Shown: piece by piece, positions 8,386 to 16,627 of the stretch
Layout: the number at the start of each line of letters is the position of its first letter
Numbering within the stretch: position 1 is the stretch's first letter
Assembly (NCBI GenBank): GCA_003221075.1
Contig: QHUF01000279.1
Span: forward strand, 1-33,865
Reading direction: 5' to 3'
DNA: 33,865 nt
Origin: Gemmatimonadota bacterium
GTDB lineage: Bacteria; Gemmatimonadota; Gemmatimonadetes; Gemmatimonadales; GWC2-71-9
The notes under the pieces: generated by a model
Seen by the model: only the letters and a program-made list of their open reading frames with translations
Database searches by the model: none
What the model was told of the DNA's origin: nothing
Position numbers and translations under genes: made by a program

Positions 8386-10010
8386 GCAATCTGCATGCCT
8401 TCGACCTGGTGTTCATCGTCGGCTACTTCCTGATACTGGCCGGCATCGGCTACTGGGCGGCGCGGCGCGAGAAGCAGGTGAGCTCCGACTACTTCCTCGC
8501 AGCGCGCGACGTGGGGTGGTTCGCAGTCGGCGCCAGCCTCTTCGCCTCCAACATCGGCAGCGAACACCTGGTCGGTCTGGCGGGGTCGGGCTCGACCACC
8601 GGACTCGCGGTGGGACACTTCGAGTGGCTCGCCTGTCTGATCCTGCTGCTGCTCGGTTGGCTATTCGTGCCGTACTACCTGAAGAGCGGCGTCTACACGA
8701 TGCCCGAATTCCTCGAAAAACGGTACAACTCGGCGGCGCGGACCTACTTCACCTGGGTGTCCGTGATCGGCTACGTCCTCACGAAGATCAGTGTGACGCT
8801 CTACGCGGGTGGCGTGGTGATTCGCGCGGTCACGGGGTGGAATTTCTTCACAGCGGCCGTCGTGCTCATCATCGTCACTGGGCTCTATACGATCTTCGGC
8901 GGCCTGCGCGCCGTGGTCTACACGGAGGTGTTGCAGGCGATTGTACTGATCCTCGGCTCGGCGACGCTCATGATCATCGGATTGCAGCACGTCGGCGGGA
9001 TTGCGGCGCTGAAAGCGAAAGTGCCGGCCGGATTCTTCTCGATGTGGAAACCGATCAGCGACCCGAACTTTCCCTGGACCGGAATCATCTTCGGCGCTCC
9101 GATATTGGGAATCTGGTACTGGTGCACCGATCAACACATCGTGCAACGCGTGTTGGCCGCCAGGAACATTCCGCAAGCGCGCACCGGAACGATCTTTGCC
9201 GGCTACCTGAAGATTCTGCCCGTTTTCATCTTCGTCTTACCCGGTGTCGTCGCCGCGGCGTTGTTCTCCGACATCACGGGTGACTCGGCCTACCCATCCC
9301 TGGTAACGCGGTTGCTGCCCGTCGGAATCAAGGGCTTGGTGCTCGCCGGCATGCTCGCGGCGCTCATGAGCTCCCTCGCCTCCGCCTTCAACGCGTGCTC
9401 GACCCTGTTGACGTGGGACGTCTACAAGAAAATGCGTCCGGCCGCGAGCGAGATGCAGCTCGTGAAGGTGGGCCGCATTTCTGCCGGGATCATGGTGGTG
9501 CTGGGCTTGGCATGGATTCCGTTCATGAAGTACATCTCGTCGCAGGTCTACATCTACCTGCAGAGCGTTCAGGCCTATATCGCCCCGCCGATCGCCGCCT
9601 GCTTCCTGCTGGGCATCTTCTTCAAGCGCTTGAACGGGAAAGGGGCGATGGCATCGCTCCTCACCGGTCTCGCCCTCGGTGTGCTGCGCCTGGTCCTCGA
9701 GTTCGCGAACGGTACCGACAAGGCGAGGCTGGCCGCCGGCTCGATCTGGGAGTGGATCGCAGAGTTCAACTTCCTGCATTACGCGGTGCTGCTCTTCGTG
9801 ATTTGCACGGCCGTCCTCTTCGTGGTGAGCATGGCCACGCCGCCGCCCGGTGTCGAGAAGACCGCGGGCCTCACGTACGGGAAGCCTGACGTCGGAGTGT
9901 CGGGTATGGCGATGCAAGAGGGCGGGACGTCGAAACAACGCAGGCTCGAGATCGGGCTGTCGGTGCTACTCGTGGCGATCATTGGGGTGCTCTGGATCGT
10001 CTTTGCTTAA
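8382..10010 (+). CDS. sodium:solute symporter (SSS/SGLT family), probable sodium/sugar cotransporter
   Basis: 542 residues from the ATG at 8382, which overlaps the stop of the preceding gene as ATGA; an open frame extends to 8325 but that part lies inside the upstream coding region. The protein is hydrophobic throughout, with the 13-14 membrane helices usual for this family. FASNIGSEHLVGLAGSGSTTG is the SGLT signature around the sodium and substrate sites, and YTIFGGLRAVVYTEVLQ plus LVLAGMLAALMSSLASAFNACSTL are further SSS hallmarks. It should carry a sugar or polyol into the cytoplasm with sodium. Its position between a secreted glycosidase-like protein and a trehalase suggests trehalose or a related glucoside as cargo; that is inference. 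The TAA stop is 5 nt before a palindromic repeat beginning at 10016. Confidence 0.93.
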   Translation: MSNLHAFDLVFIVGYFLILAGIGYWAARREKQVSSDYFLAARDVGWFAVGASLFASNIGSEHLVGLAGSGSTTGLAVGHFEWLACLILLLLGWLFVPYYLKSGVYTMPEFLEKRYNSAARTYFTWVSVIGYVLTKISVTLYAGGVVIRAVTGWNFFTAAVVLIIVTGLYTIFGGLRAVVYTEVLQAIVLILGSATLMIIGLQHVGGIAALKAKVPAGFFSMWKPISDPNFPWTGIIFGAPILGIWYWCTDQHIVQRVLAARNIPQARTGTIFAGYLKILPVFIFVLPGVVAAALFSDITGDSAYPSLVTRLLPVGIKGLVLAGMLAALMSSLASAFNACSTLLTWDVYKKMRPAASEMQLVKVGRISAGIMVVLGLAWIPFMKYISSQVYIYLQSVQAYIAPPIAACFLLGIFFKRLNGKGAMASLLTGLALGVLRLVLEFANGTDKARLAAGSIWEWIAEFNFLHYAVLLFVICTAVLFVVSMATPPPGVEKTAGLTYGKPDVGVSGMAMQEGGTSKQRRLEIGLSVLLVAIIGVLWIVFA

Positions 10011-10015
10011 GAAAG

Positions 10016-10113
10016 ACGGGGACATGCAAAAACTAGGTGCACAGACGCAACGGCGGACGCACAGTCTCAGGTCATCGGGACAATCCCGTGCCGTCTACGC
10101 ACCTAGTCTTTGC
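10016..10113. repeat. nested-palindrome repeat, copy 1 (short form)
   Basis: First of three related elements. The left arm starts ACGGGGACATGC, then AAAAACTAGGTGCACAGACG. The right arm, read on the other strand, is GCAAAGACTAGGTGCGTAGACG, so the arms pair, around a small inner hairpin CGGGACAATCCCG. The outermost right-hand GGGGACAT complement seen in copies 2 and 3 is missing; instead the sequence runs straight into the trehalase frame. It begins 5 nt after the symporter stop codon. Ends and layout resemble REP-like elements moved by REP-associated tyrosine transposases, but no such gene is in the window. Confidence 0.85.
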
Positions 10114-11626
10114 CTACGATCCCGCGCACGACATCGGGTCGTTGTTTTCGGATGTCCAGCTGGCCGGCATCTTTCCGGATTCCAAGGAATTCGTGGATGC
10201 GCGGCCGCGCTCCGCCCCGGCGGCGATCGAGGCGCGCTACGATTCGGCGCGGCGCACACCCGGATTCGTGCTCCGCGCGTTCGTCGAACAGAACTTCGTG
10301 TTGCCGCAGCCGGCGGGAGATGGCTATCACACCGTGGCCTCCCAGAGCATGGTGCAGCACATCAAGGCGCTGTGGCCGGTGTTGACGCGATCCGCCGATA
10401 GTGCGGACATCCGCTCATCTCTAATCCCCCTCCCGAGTCCCTACATCGTGCCGGGCGGGCGTTTCCGCGAGGTCTACTACTGGGATTCCTACTTCACGAT
10501 GCAGGGCCTGGTGCGGAGCGGCCGCACCGACCTCGTGAAGAGCATGCTCGACAACTTCGCCCATTTGATCACCACCGTCGGGCACATTCCAAACGGCAAT
10601 CGCACCTACTATCTGAGCCGGAGCCAGCCGCCGTACTTCGCGGCAATGGTGAGTCTCTATGCGACGGCGACCGATACCTCGCAGGCCTTGCCCTATCTCG
10701 ACGCGCTGGAGCGGGAGTACGCCTTCTGGATGGACGGCGCCGATCGACTGAAGCCCGGGGAGTTCTATCGGCGCGTCGTGCGGATGCCGGACGGTGTCAT
10801 CCTGAATCGCTACTGGGACGACCTCGCGGAGCCACGGCCCGAATCGTACCGGCCCGACGTCGAGATCGGGCAGACGCTACCCGAGTCGCTGCGCGCGAAT
10901 TTCTATCGGGAAGCGCGCGCGACTGCGGAAAGCGGGTGGGATTTCTCGAGCCGCTGGATGCGCGATCCCAAGGATTTGCGGACGCTCGAGACGACGCAGT
11001 TGATTCCCGTCGACCTCAACAGTCTCCTGTACCACGCCGAGCGCACGATCGCCGCACTGCGAGCGTTCCGGCATGCGGGCGGTGATGCCGAGGTCGCACG
11101 TCGCTTTAATCAGAAAGCGGATCAGCGGCGCCAGGCGATCCTGTCGATGTACGAGAACGGCTTTTTCTACGACCGCCGCTGGCGCACGGGAGAGGCGGTG
11201 CGGGACCGGCTGACACTCGCCGCTGCTGCACCGCTCTATTTCGGGATCGCCACGCCCGATCAGGGACGGCACGTGGCGCTGCGACTCGAGCAGGAGTTCC
11301 TCGGTCCCGGTGGCTTCGTGACCACGAAGATCCCCACCGGACAGCAGTGGGACGCGCCCAACGGTTGGCCGCCGCTCGAGTGGCTGGCGATCGAAGGAGT
11401 GCGGCGCTACGGCCGCGCCGACCTGGCCGATAAAGCCGCGAGCCGCTGGCTCGCGCTGCTCGACCGAACCTACCGCGCGACCGGGCGCATGATGGAGAAG
11501 TACGACGTTGTCAACACGAACAAGAAAGCAGGCGGCGGGGAGTATCCGACGCAGGATGGATTTGGGTGGACCAACGGTGTCGCTCTCGCCTTATGCGCAA
11601 AAACTGCGGGGACATGCAAAAACTAG
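10037..11626 (+). CDS. treA: GH37 trehalase with both termini embedded in repeat copies
   Basis: GH37 trehalases hydrolyse trehalose to two glucoses. Signature 1 is at 139-153 (PGGRFREVYYWDSYF) and signature 2 at 437-446 (QWDAPNGWPP). The two catalytic acids expected from the E. coli enzyme are present: Asp302 in SGWDFSSRW and Glu487 in MEKYDV. The conserved body starts at about residue 31 (HDIGSLFSDVQLAGIFPDSK). Everything before residue 24 is encoded by repeat copy 1, including the GTG at 10037 and a second in-frame GTG at 10088; no signal peptide or good ribosome-binding site is visible. At the other end, the last residues (AGTCKN) and the TAG stop lie inside repeat copy 2. The original N-terminus, possibly a signal peptide, seems to have been replaced. 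The gene may still be translated, perhaps by coupling to the symporter 26 nt upstream. The family is certain; the true start and cell location are not. Confidence 0.9.
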   Translation: MHRRNGGRTVSGHRDNPVPSTHLVFAYDPAHDIGSLFSDVQLAGIFPDSKEFVDARPRSAPAAIEARYDSARRTPGFVLRAFVEQNFVLPQPAGDGYHTVASQSMVQHIKALWPVLTRSADSADIRSSLIPLPSPYIVPGGRFREVYYWDSYFTMQGLVRSGRTDLVKSMLDNFAHLITTVGHIPNGNRTYYLSRSQPPYFAAMVSLYATATDTSQALPYLDALEREYAFWMDGADRLKPGEFYRRVVRMPDGVILNRYWDDLAEPRPESYRPDVEIGQTLPESLRANFYREARATAESGWDFSSRWMRDPKDLRTLETTQLIPVDLNSLLYHAERTIAALRAFRHAGGDAEVARRFNQKADQRRQAILSMYENGFFYDRRWRTGEAVRDRLTLAAAAPLYFGIATPDQGRHVALRLEQEFLGPGGFVTTKIPTGQQWDAPNGWPPLEWLAIEGVRRYGRADLADKAASRWLALLDRTYRATGRMMEKYDVVNTNKKAGGGEYPTQDGFGWTNGVALALCAKTAGTCKN

Positions 11627-11747
11627 GCAACAGACGCACCGCGGGCCTCAGTCAACGCTAACGGGACCACCCTAGCGAGGGTTGTCCCGTTGACTCAAGA
11701 CCGTTGACCGCTGCTGCGTCTGTGGCCTAGTCGTTGCATGTCCTCGC
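11606..11747. repeat. nested-palindrome repeat, copy 2 (full length)
   Basis: 142 bp. The left arm GCGGGGACATGCAAAAACTAGG pairs with the right arm, which reads GCGAGGACATGCAACGACTAGG on the other strand; both continue with a CAGACGCA block. The inner stem pairs GTCAACG..AACGGGACCACCCT with AGGGTTGTCCCGTTGAC. It fills the space between the convergent trehalase and GH15 genes. The trehalase stop codon (11624-11626) is inside the left arm, and the GH15 stop (11752-11754) is 4 nt beyond the right end. Confidence 0.9.
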
Positions 11748-11751
11748 TTTT

Positions 11752-13548
11752 CTAGAATGCTTGATCCCACCGTTGCGATAGTCGTATAGCGGAGCTGATC
11801 AACCCGACCATACTGTAAGTTTGGACGAAATTCCCCCACTGCTCTCTTGTCTTGGGATCGATGTGCTCGGCGAGCAGCCCGTGCCGGTTGCGACACGCCA
11901 GGATGTCCTCGAACATGCGGCGCGCTTCATCGCGCTCGCCGATCGCGGCCAGCGCGTTGATATACCAGAACGTGCACACCAGAAACGCGTTCGCCGGCGT
12001 GCCGAAATCATCCGGCGTCGTGTAGCGGAACACGAAATCGCCCCGCTTCAATTGCTTCCCGATGGCGCGCACCGTCGCCACGAAGCGCGGGTCGTCGTCC
12101 GCGACGAAGAACAGCTCGTTTAGCTGCAGCAGGCTGGCATCCAGCGTATCACCGTCGAACGTGGCGACGAAGGTGCCCAGCTTCTCGTTCCACGCGCGGC
12201 GGGAAATCTCCTCGTGCAGCTCGCGGGCGCGCTGGCACCAGTGGCTGGCGCGGTCCTCGAGGCCGAGCTGCTTGGCAATGCGGCCCAACCGCTCGCACCC
12301 CACCCAGCACATCACGGCGGAGAACGTGTGCACGCGCGTGCTGCCCCGCAGCTCCCACAACCCGGCATCCGGCTGATCGAAGGACCGGAACGCGAGCTCC
12401 CCCAGCGGCTCCAGACGGCGGAACAGCGACTCATCGCCCTGCCGGACCAGCCGCCGGTCGTAGAACACGTGTGTGGCGGCGAGAATGGATGAGCCGTATA
12501 CGTCGTGCTGCGACTGCTCCGCGGCCTGGTTGCCCACGCGTACGGGCCCGATGCCGCGGTAGCCCGGCAGCGACTCCACCACCCGTTCGGGCGGCAGCCG
12601 GTGACCGGTGACGGTGTACACCGGATCGAGCCGCCGCTCGGCGCCCTCGGCGACGACGTTGCGGATGAAGCCGAGGTACCGCTCCATCGTCTGCGTCGCG
12701 CCCAGACGGTTCAAGGCATTCACGACGAAGTACGCGTCCCGCAGCCAACAGAAGCGGTAGTCCCAGTTGCGGCTGCTGTCCGCCGCTTCGGGGATCGACG
12801 TCGTGACGGCGGCAATGATCGCGCCCGTGTCCTCGAAGACATTGAGCTTCAGCGTAATCGCGGCGCGGATCACGGCGTCCTGCCATTCGAACGGAATGGC
12901 GAGGGAGCGCACCCAATCGCGCCAATACATCGTCGTCTCGGCCAGGAAGCGTGCGCCCACGTCGGCGACGCGGTCCTGGAGCGTTTCGTCCGGGCCGAGC
13001 ACGAGCGTGACGGCGTCGTCGAGGAAGAAGGCGCTCTCCTCGAGAATCGCGGTGATGGGTGCGTCGCTCGTCAGCCGCAACACGAGCGCGTTCCCGACGT
13101 AGCGGATGAGATTGCTGCCGGAGGTTGTGGCGGCCAGCGGCTGGCCGTAGCTCTGGGCGGACCGCGCGCGCACGCGAATGCGCGGGTGCCCCGCGGTGCG
13201 CTTCACGCGCCGCACCAACGTCATCGGGCAGAAGATCCGGCCGTGGTGCTCGAAGCGCGGCGCGAAATCGCTGACCTCGATGGTCCCGCCGCCGGAGTCC
13301 GTCATACGCGTGACGACGATGGGGGTATTGTGCAGATAGTGCTGCTCGGTCTTGACCCGATCGAGCAGCTCGATGGTGAAGAAGCCGATGTCGGCGCGCT
13401 GTTCGTTCCCCGTCCGCGGCTTGAGCAGCGAGCAGAACATCGGATCGCCGTCGAACCGGGGGAAACAGGCCCAGGCGATCTCGCCCTCGGGATCGACGAG
13501 TGCGCCGATCGTCCCGTTGCCGATCAGTGCTAGATCGAGCGTAGCCAC
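11752..13548 (-). CDS. GH15 family glycoside hydrolase (glucoamylase/trehalase-like)
   Basis: 598 residues, the usual size for the bacterial cytoplasmic GH15 group. It opens with LDLALIGNGTIGALVDPEGEIAWACFPRFD, the characteristic N-terminal super-sandwich start. The (alpha/alpha)6 barrel has the diagnostic block NWDYRFCWLRDA at 261-272. No signal peptide is seen. Members of this group hydrolyse alpha-glucosidic bonds; some actinobacterial ones are trehalases, others are maltooligosaccharide or isomaltose glucosidases. The ATG at 13548 lies 19 nt inside the end of otsB, so it is translationally linked to trehalose synthesis. It may recycle trehalose or trim a related glucoside; which one cannot be told from the sequence. 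The stop codon lies 4 nt from the edge of repeat copy 2. Confidence 0.9.
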   Translation of the reverse strand: MATLDLALIGNGTIGALVDPEGEIAWACFPRFDGDPMFCSLLKPRTGNEQRADIGFFTIELLDRVKTEQHYLHNTPIVVTRMTDSGGGTIEVSDFAPRFEHHGRIFCPMTLVRRVKRTAGHPRIRVRARSAQSYGQPLAATTSGSNLIRYVGNALVLRLTSDAPITAILEESAFFLDDAVTLVLGPDETLQDRVADVGARFLAETTMYWRDWVRSLAIPFEWQDAVIRAAITLKLNVFEDTGAIIAAVTTSIPEAADSSRNWDYRFCWLRDAYFVVNALNRLGATQTMERYLGFIRNVVAEGAERRLDPVYTVTGHRLPPERVVESLPGYRGIGPVRVGNQAAEQSQHDVYGSSILAATHVFYDRRLVRQGDESLFRRLEPLGELAFRSFDQPDAGLWELRGSTRVHTFSAVMCWVGCERLGRIAKQLGLEDRASHWCQRARELHEEISRRAWNEKLGTFVATFDGDTLDASLLQLNELFFVADDDPRFVATVRAIGKQLKRGDFVFRYTTPDDFGTPANAFLVCTFWYINALAAIGERDEARRMFEDILACRNRHGLLAEHIDPKTREQWGNFVQTYSMVGLISSAIRLSQRWDQAF

Positions 13549-14249
13549 TGTCGTACCGCCTCCACGTCGGGGAGCCGCCAGCGGGCCGCCGTCTCTCCCG
13601 CGCCCACCTTGATCGAGTGTCCGCCGAGCCGGTTCACCACGTGGAAACCGTATTCATCCGTCTCGTCGTCGCCGACAAACACGGGCCTCCGGCCCGCGAA
13701 GGGAGCCTCCTCCAGGAATTCGACGACGGCGAGTCCCTTGTCCCTCCCGGCCGGCTTCATTTCGACGACGCTCTTGCCGAGCTGCAGGCTGTACTGGCCG
13801 GCGAGCTGCGGGAGGACTTCCCGCATCGTGCGCTGGGCGAAGTCCGCCAGCTCCGGAACGCGCCGGTAATGCAGCGCCAGGGAAACGCCTTTGTCCTCGA
13901 GCAGCAGTCCCGGCTTGTCGGCGATGGCGGCGGTGAGCTGCCGGCGCGCCTGCGCGAACCCTTCGGTCGGCGCCGTGTGCCGGCTGTGGACGCCGGCGGC
14001 ATTGCGCCGTTCCACGCCGTGCTGGCCCGCGACAGGCATCCGCACGGCTGGAAAGAGGTGATCGACTTCGGCGATCGGCCGGCCGCTCATCAGGGCGACC
14101 GCGCCGCCCGCGCATTCGTACAGGCGCTCGAGGAGCCGGCGTACGTCGTCGCTGACTCGCACGGCGGTGGGTGTGTCGGCGAAGTCGATCAGCGTACCGT
14201 CGATGTCGAAGAAATACGCCCAGTCGCACTGCGGGACGGGGGGCGTCAC
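13530..14249 (-). CDS. otsB: trehalose-6-phosphate phosphatase
   Basis: 239 residues from a GTG at 14249 that overlaps the otsA stop as GTGA. An in-frame extension runs to 15017 but would sit wholly inside otsA and has no family match, so it is rejected. HAD-superfamily motifs are complete: FFDIDGTL with Asp15 and Asp17, Ser55 in LMSGRP, Lys171 in the GRDKG block, and the acidic GDDETDE at 193-199. LGKSVVEMKPAGRDKG is typical of OtsB. The enzyme removes phosphate from trehalose 6-phosphate made by OtsA, in the cytoplasm. It is the middle gene of otsA-otsB-GH15. Confidence 0.95.
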   Translation of the reverse strand: MTPPVPQCDWAYFFDIDGTLIDFADTPTAVRVSDDVRRLLERLYECAGGAVALMSGRPIAEVDHLFPAVRMPVAGQHGVERRNAAGVHSRHTAPTEGFAQARRQLTAAIADKPGLLLEDKGVSLALHYRRVPELADFAQRTMREVLPQLAGQYSLQLGKSVVEMKPAGRDKGLAVVEFLEEAPFAGRRPVFVGDDETDEYGFHVVNRLGGHSIKVGAGETAARWRLPDVEAVRQWLRSI

Positions 14250-16531
14250 CGCCGCCCGATCCGCCTGAGTGCCGCGCCCTGCTGCCACTGTCCCGTCGGC
14301 AGCGCGACGACGTCCGGCAGCCGTCCGCGGCGGCGCATCGCGGCGGCGTCCATCAGCATGCGTCCCGCCCAGCGGAACACGTTGAAATCCTGAATCAGTC
14401 CGCGCATCAACCGCATGCGCGTGCGTTGCTCGGTGCTCGTCATGGTGAGCGCGAGCTGCAGCGCCGCCGCGCATTGATCGGTGTCGTACGGATTCACGAT
14501 GAGGGCTTCGGGGAGCTCGCGTGCCGCGCCGGTGAAGAGGCTGAGGATGAGCACGCCGCGCTCGTCGTCGCGCGCCGACACGAATTCCTTCGCGACGAGA
14601 TTCATGCCGTCGTGGAGGCTCGTGACCATGCACAGATCGGCGCCGCGGTAGTACTCGAAGATCTGGTCCGGCTGGTGGTGCTCGATCTTCAAGATGATCG
14701 GCGGATGGATGGCCTCGGGAAACCGCTGATTGATGCGCGTCGCGAGGTCGCGGACGCGCGCCTCGTACGTCCGGTATTCCTCTATATGAATGCGTGTCGG
14801 CGCGGCGATCTGGATGAAGGAGAACTTGCCGATCCATTGCGGCTCGACCTCGAGCAGCCGCTCGACCGCCCGCAGCCGCTCCTCGATGCCCTTCGTGTAG
14901 TCCATGCGCTCCACGCCGATCCCCACGGCGTGCTCGGGCGGGAGATTGTGCCGCTGGCGGATCTCGGTGCGGCACTGTTCGACGGGGACGGCGAGCAGCT
15001 CGGCGGCGGGCGGCCATTCCACGGAAATCGGGTAGCGCCGCACCGAGGTCGGCTTGCCGCGATACGTGACGGCGAACTCCTCGCGGTCGACGCGCGCCTC
15101 GAGCAGCCGGTCCACCGTGTCCACGAAGTTATTGACGTGAAATTGCGTGTGGAATCCGAGGATCGTGCTGCCGAGCAGGCCATCGAGCAGCTCTTCGCGC
15201 CACGGGCAGATCGCGAAGGCTTCGGGGTTAGGCCACGGTATGTGCCAGAAGGAGATGATCGTGGCCGCGGGGAGGATCTCCTTGATCATCTGCGGCAGCA
15301 ACGCAAAGTGGTAATCCTGGACCAGCACGATCGGGTCCTGGGACGTTGCCTCTTCGACGACGGTGTCGGCAAATTTGGCATTCACGGTTTTGTACTGCTC
15401 CCAATCGCGCCGGCGGAACTCAGGCCGCACGTGCGCGATGTGGCAGAGGGGCCAGATGCCCTCGTTTGCGAAGCCGTAGTAGTAGCCGGCCTCTTCTTCT
15501 TCTGTAAGCCATACTCGGCGGAGCTGGTAGGCGGCTGCTTCGGGTGGCGGCGGCACGACGACCCGGTCGCGGGCGTCGACCACGTCGCGATCGGCCGTGC
15601 CGCTGCCGTGCGCGATCCACGTGCCCGAGCAGGCGCGCATGATCGGCTCGAGGGCGGTGACCACGCCGCTCGCCGGGCGCCACACCGCGATCGCGGGCAC
15701 CCCCTCGCGCCGCATGTGGATGTACGGCTCGCGGTTGGACACCACGATCACCTCCTGGCCGCGCAACTCGCGACGCAGGATTTGACGCAGCGTCGCGGGC
15801 GACCAGGCGAGCCGCTCCTCATCGCGCGAGCGGTGATCGGCTTCCAGGTCCTCGATCAGCGCCCGCAGGTCTTTCACGATCGGCCGCAGCTCGGGCGGCG
15901 GTCCGGCGAAGCCGCGCCCGCCCGACCGGCCCGGTACCACCAGGAGGCCCTCGCCGCGTAGCAACGCACGGAGTCCCTGCACCCACCCGCGCCAGGAGAG
16001 CTCCGCGATCACGACGGTGATGAGCGCGACGGTGAGGCCGAGCCCGACAAAGAAGAGGAAGAGGTAGTCGCGTGTCTCGCGGCTGCGGCGTGCGATGAAG
16101 CTCATGTCGTGCACGAGCACGAGTTTCCCGCCGCCGGCGAGCGGACGCACCGATATGAAAACGGGGCCGGTCGCCGTCTGCAGCAGATCGCCCGACAGCG
16201 CTGTGAAGCGGTCGAGGGCGGAGCACCGCACTTCCGCCGGCAAGGTCGGGGTCGTGACAGGGTCGCCGTTGTCCGCCGGGCAAAACCCGACCGCGAACAG
16301 GCGCTCGTCCTGCGTGAGGCGCGTGAAGAACTCCTGAATGCGGCTGCGGTCGCCGGTCCGAATAAGGTTATGGAGCGGATCGTCGACGGTGGTAGCAATC
16401 AGGTTGGCGCGCACCTCGAGGTCGCGGCTGAACCAGCGGAGCATGAGTTTGTCCACCAGTGGGAGGGCCGCGTACGCAAAGATGGCCAGGGCGACGAGCA
16501 GCGGTACGACGAATCGCAGCGACAGTCGCAT
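14246..16531 (-). CDS. otsA: trehalose-6-phosphate synthase (GT20) with N-terminal membrane sensor-like region
   Basis: 761 residues against about 470 for a plain OtsA. The extra N-terminal part holds a membrane segment at about 7-25, a likely periplasmic domain at 28-155 with two cysteines (84, 103), a second membrane segment at about 156-178, and a charged HAMP-like helical linker to about 240. This is the outline of a histidine-kinase or chemoreceptor input module. The GT20 catalytic domain follows from 261: VIVVSNREPY, PASGVVTALEP, VQDYHFALLP, GFHTQFHVNNFV, VERMDYTKGIEERL and HDGMNLVAKEFV, covering the acceptor and UDP-glucose sites. It makes trehalose 6-phosphate from a nucleotide-sugar and glucose 6-phosphate. 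The fusion suggests a membrane-held enzyme whose activity responds to an external signal such as osmotic change; that is inference. The start at 16531 gives the membrane segment directly. Confidence 0.93.
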   Translation of the reverse strand: MRLSLRFVVPLLVALAIFAYAALPLVDKLMLRWFSRDLEVRANLIATTVDDPLHNLIRTGDRSRIQEFFTRLTQDERLFAVGFCPADNGDPVTTPTLPAEVRCSALDRFTALSGDLLQTATGPVFISVRPLAGGGKLVLVHDMSFIARRSRETRDYLFLFFVGLGLTVALITVVIAELSWRGWVQGLRALLRGEGLLVVPGRSGGRGFAGPPPELRPIVKDLRALIEDLEADHRSRDEERLAWSPATLRQILRRELRGQEVIVVSNREPYIHMRREGVPAIAVWRPASGVVTALEPIMRACSGTWIAHGSGTADRDVVDARDRVVVPPPPEAAAYQLRRVWLTEEEEAGYYYGFANEGIWPLCHIAHVRPEFRRRDWEQYKTVNAKFADTVVEEATSQDPIVLVQDYHFALLPQMIKEILPAATIISFWHIPWPNPEAFAICPWREELLDGLLGSTILGFHTQFHVNNFVDTVDRLLEARVDREEFAVTYRGKPTSVRRYPISVEWPPAAELLAVPVEQCRTEIRQRHNLPPEHAVGIGVERMDYTKGIEERLRAVERLLEVEPQWIGKFSFIQIAAPTRIHIEEYRTYEARVRDLATRINQRFPEAIHPPIILKIEHHQPDQIFEYYRGADLCMVTSLHDGMNLVAKEFVSARDDERGVLILSLFTGAARELPEALIVNPYDTDQCAAALQLALTMTSTEQRTRMRLMRGLIQDFNVFRWAGRMLMDAAAMRRRGRLPDVVALPTGQWQQGAALRRIGRR

Positions 16532-16616
16532 GGGTTTCTACATACCCAGGTATCGCAACGAGTTCCGCCTCAGTCACAACTTCTTCCAGTTCGGCGTAGG
16601 CGTCACGTTCCATTGA
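16532..16616 (+). pseudogene. 3' remnant of an outer-membrane beta-barrel gene
   Basis: On the strand opposite otsA, the open frame ending at a TGA (16614-16616) reads YIPRYRNEFRLSHNFFQF then GVGVTFH. Alternating polar/hydrophobic residues, an NEF/SHN-type last hairpin and a near-terminal Phe are what the C-terminus of an outer-membrane barrel protein looks like. Codon third positions here are almost all G or C in this frame. No matching upstream part is present: before about 16530 the strand is the complement of otsA. I read it as the tail of a gene whose body was lost or replaced. Its stop is 11 nt before repeat copy 3. It could be chance; no search was possible. Confidence 0.4.
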
Positions 16617-16627
16617 GCCCAGCAAGA

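Noticed and set aside
13530..15017. 495-residue extended version of OtsB
   Set aside because: The extra N-terminus lies inside otsA in another frame and is Arg/Ala-rich; the GTG at 14249 gives a normal OtsB and a GTGA overlap.
14171..15961. 596-codon plus-strand open frame over otsA
   Set aside because: Antisense to GT20 motifs; no recognisable domain.
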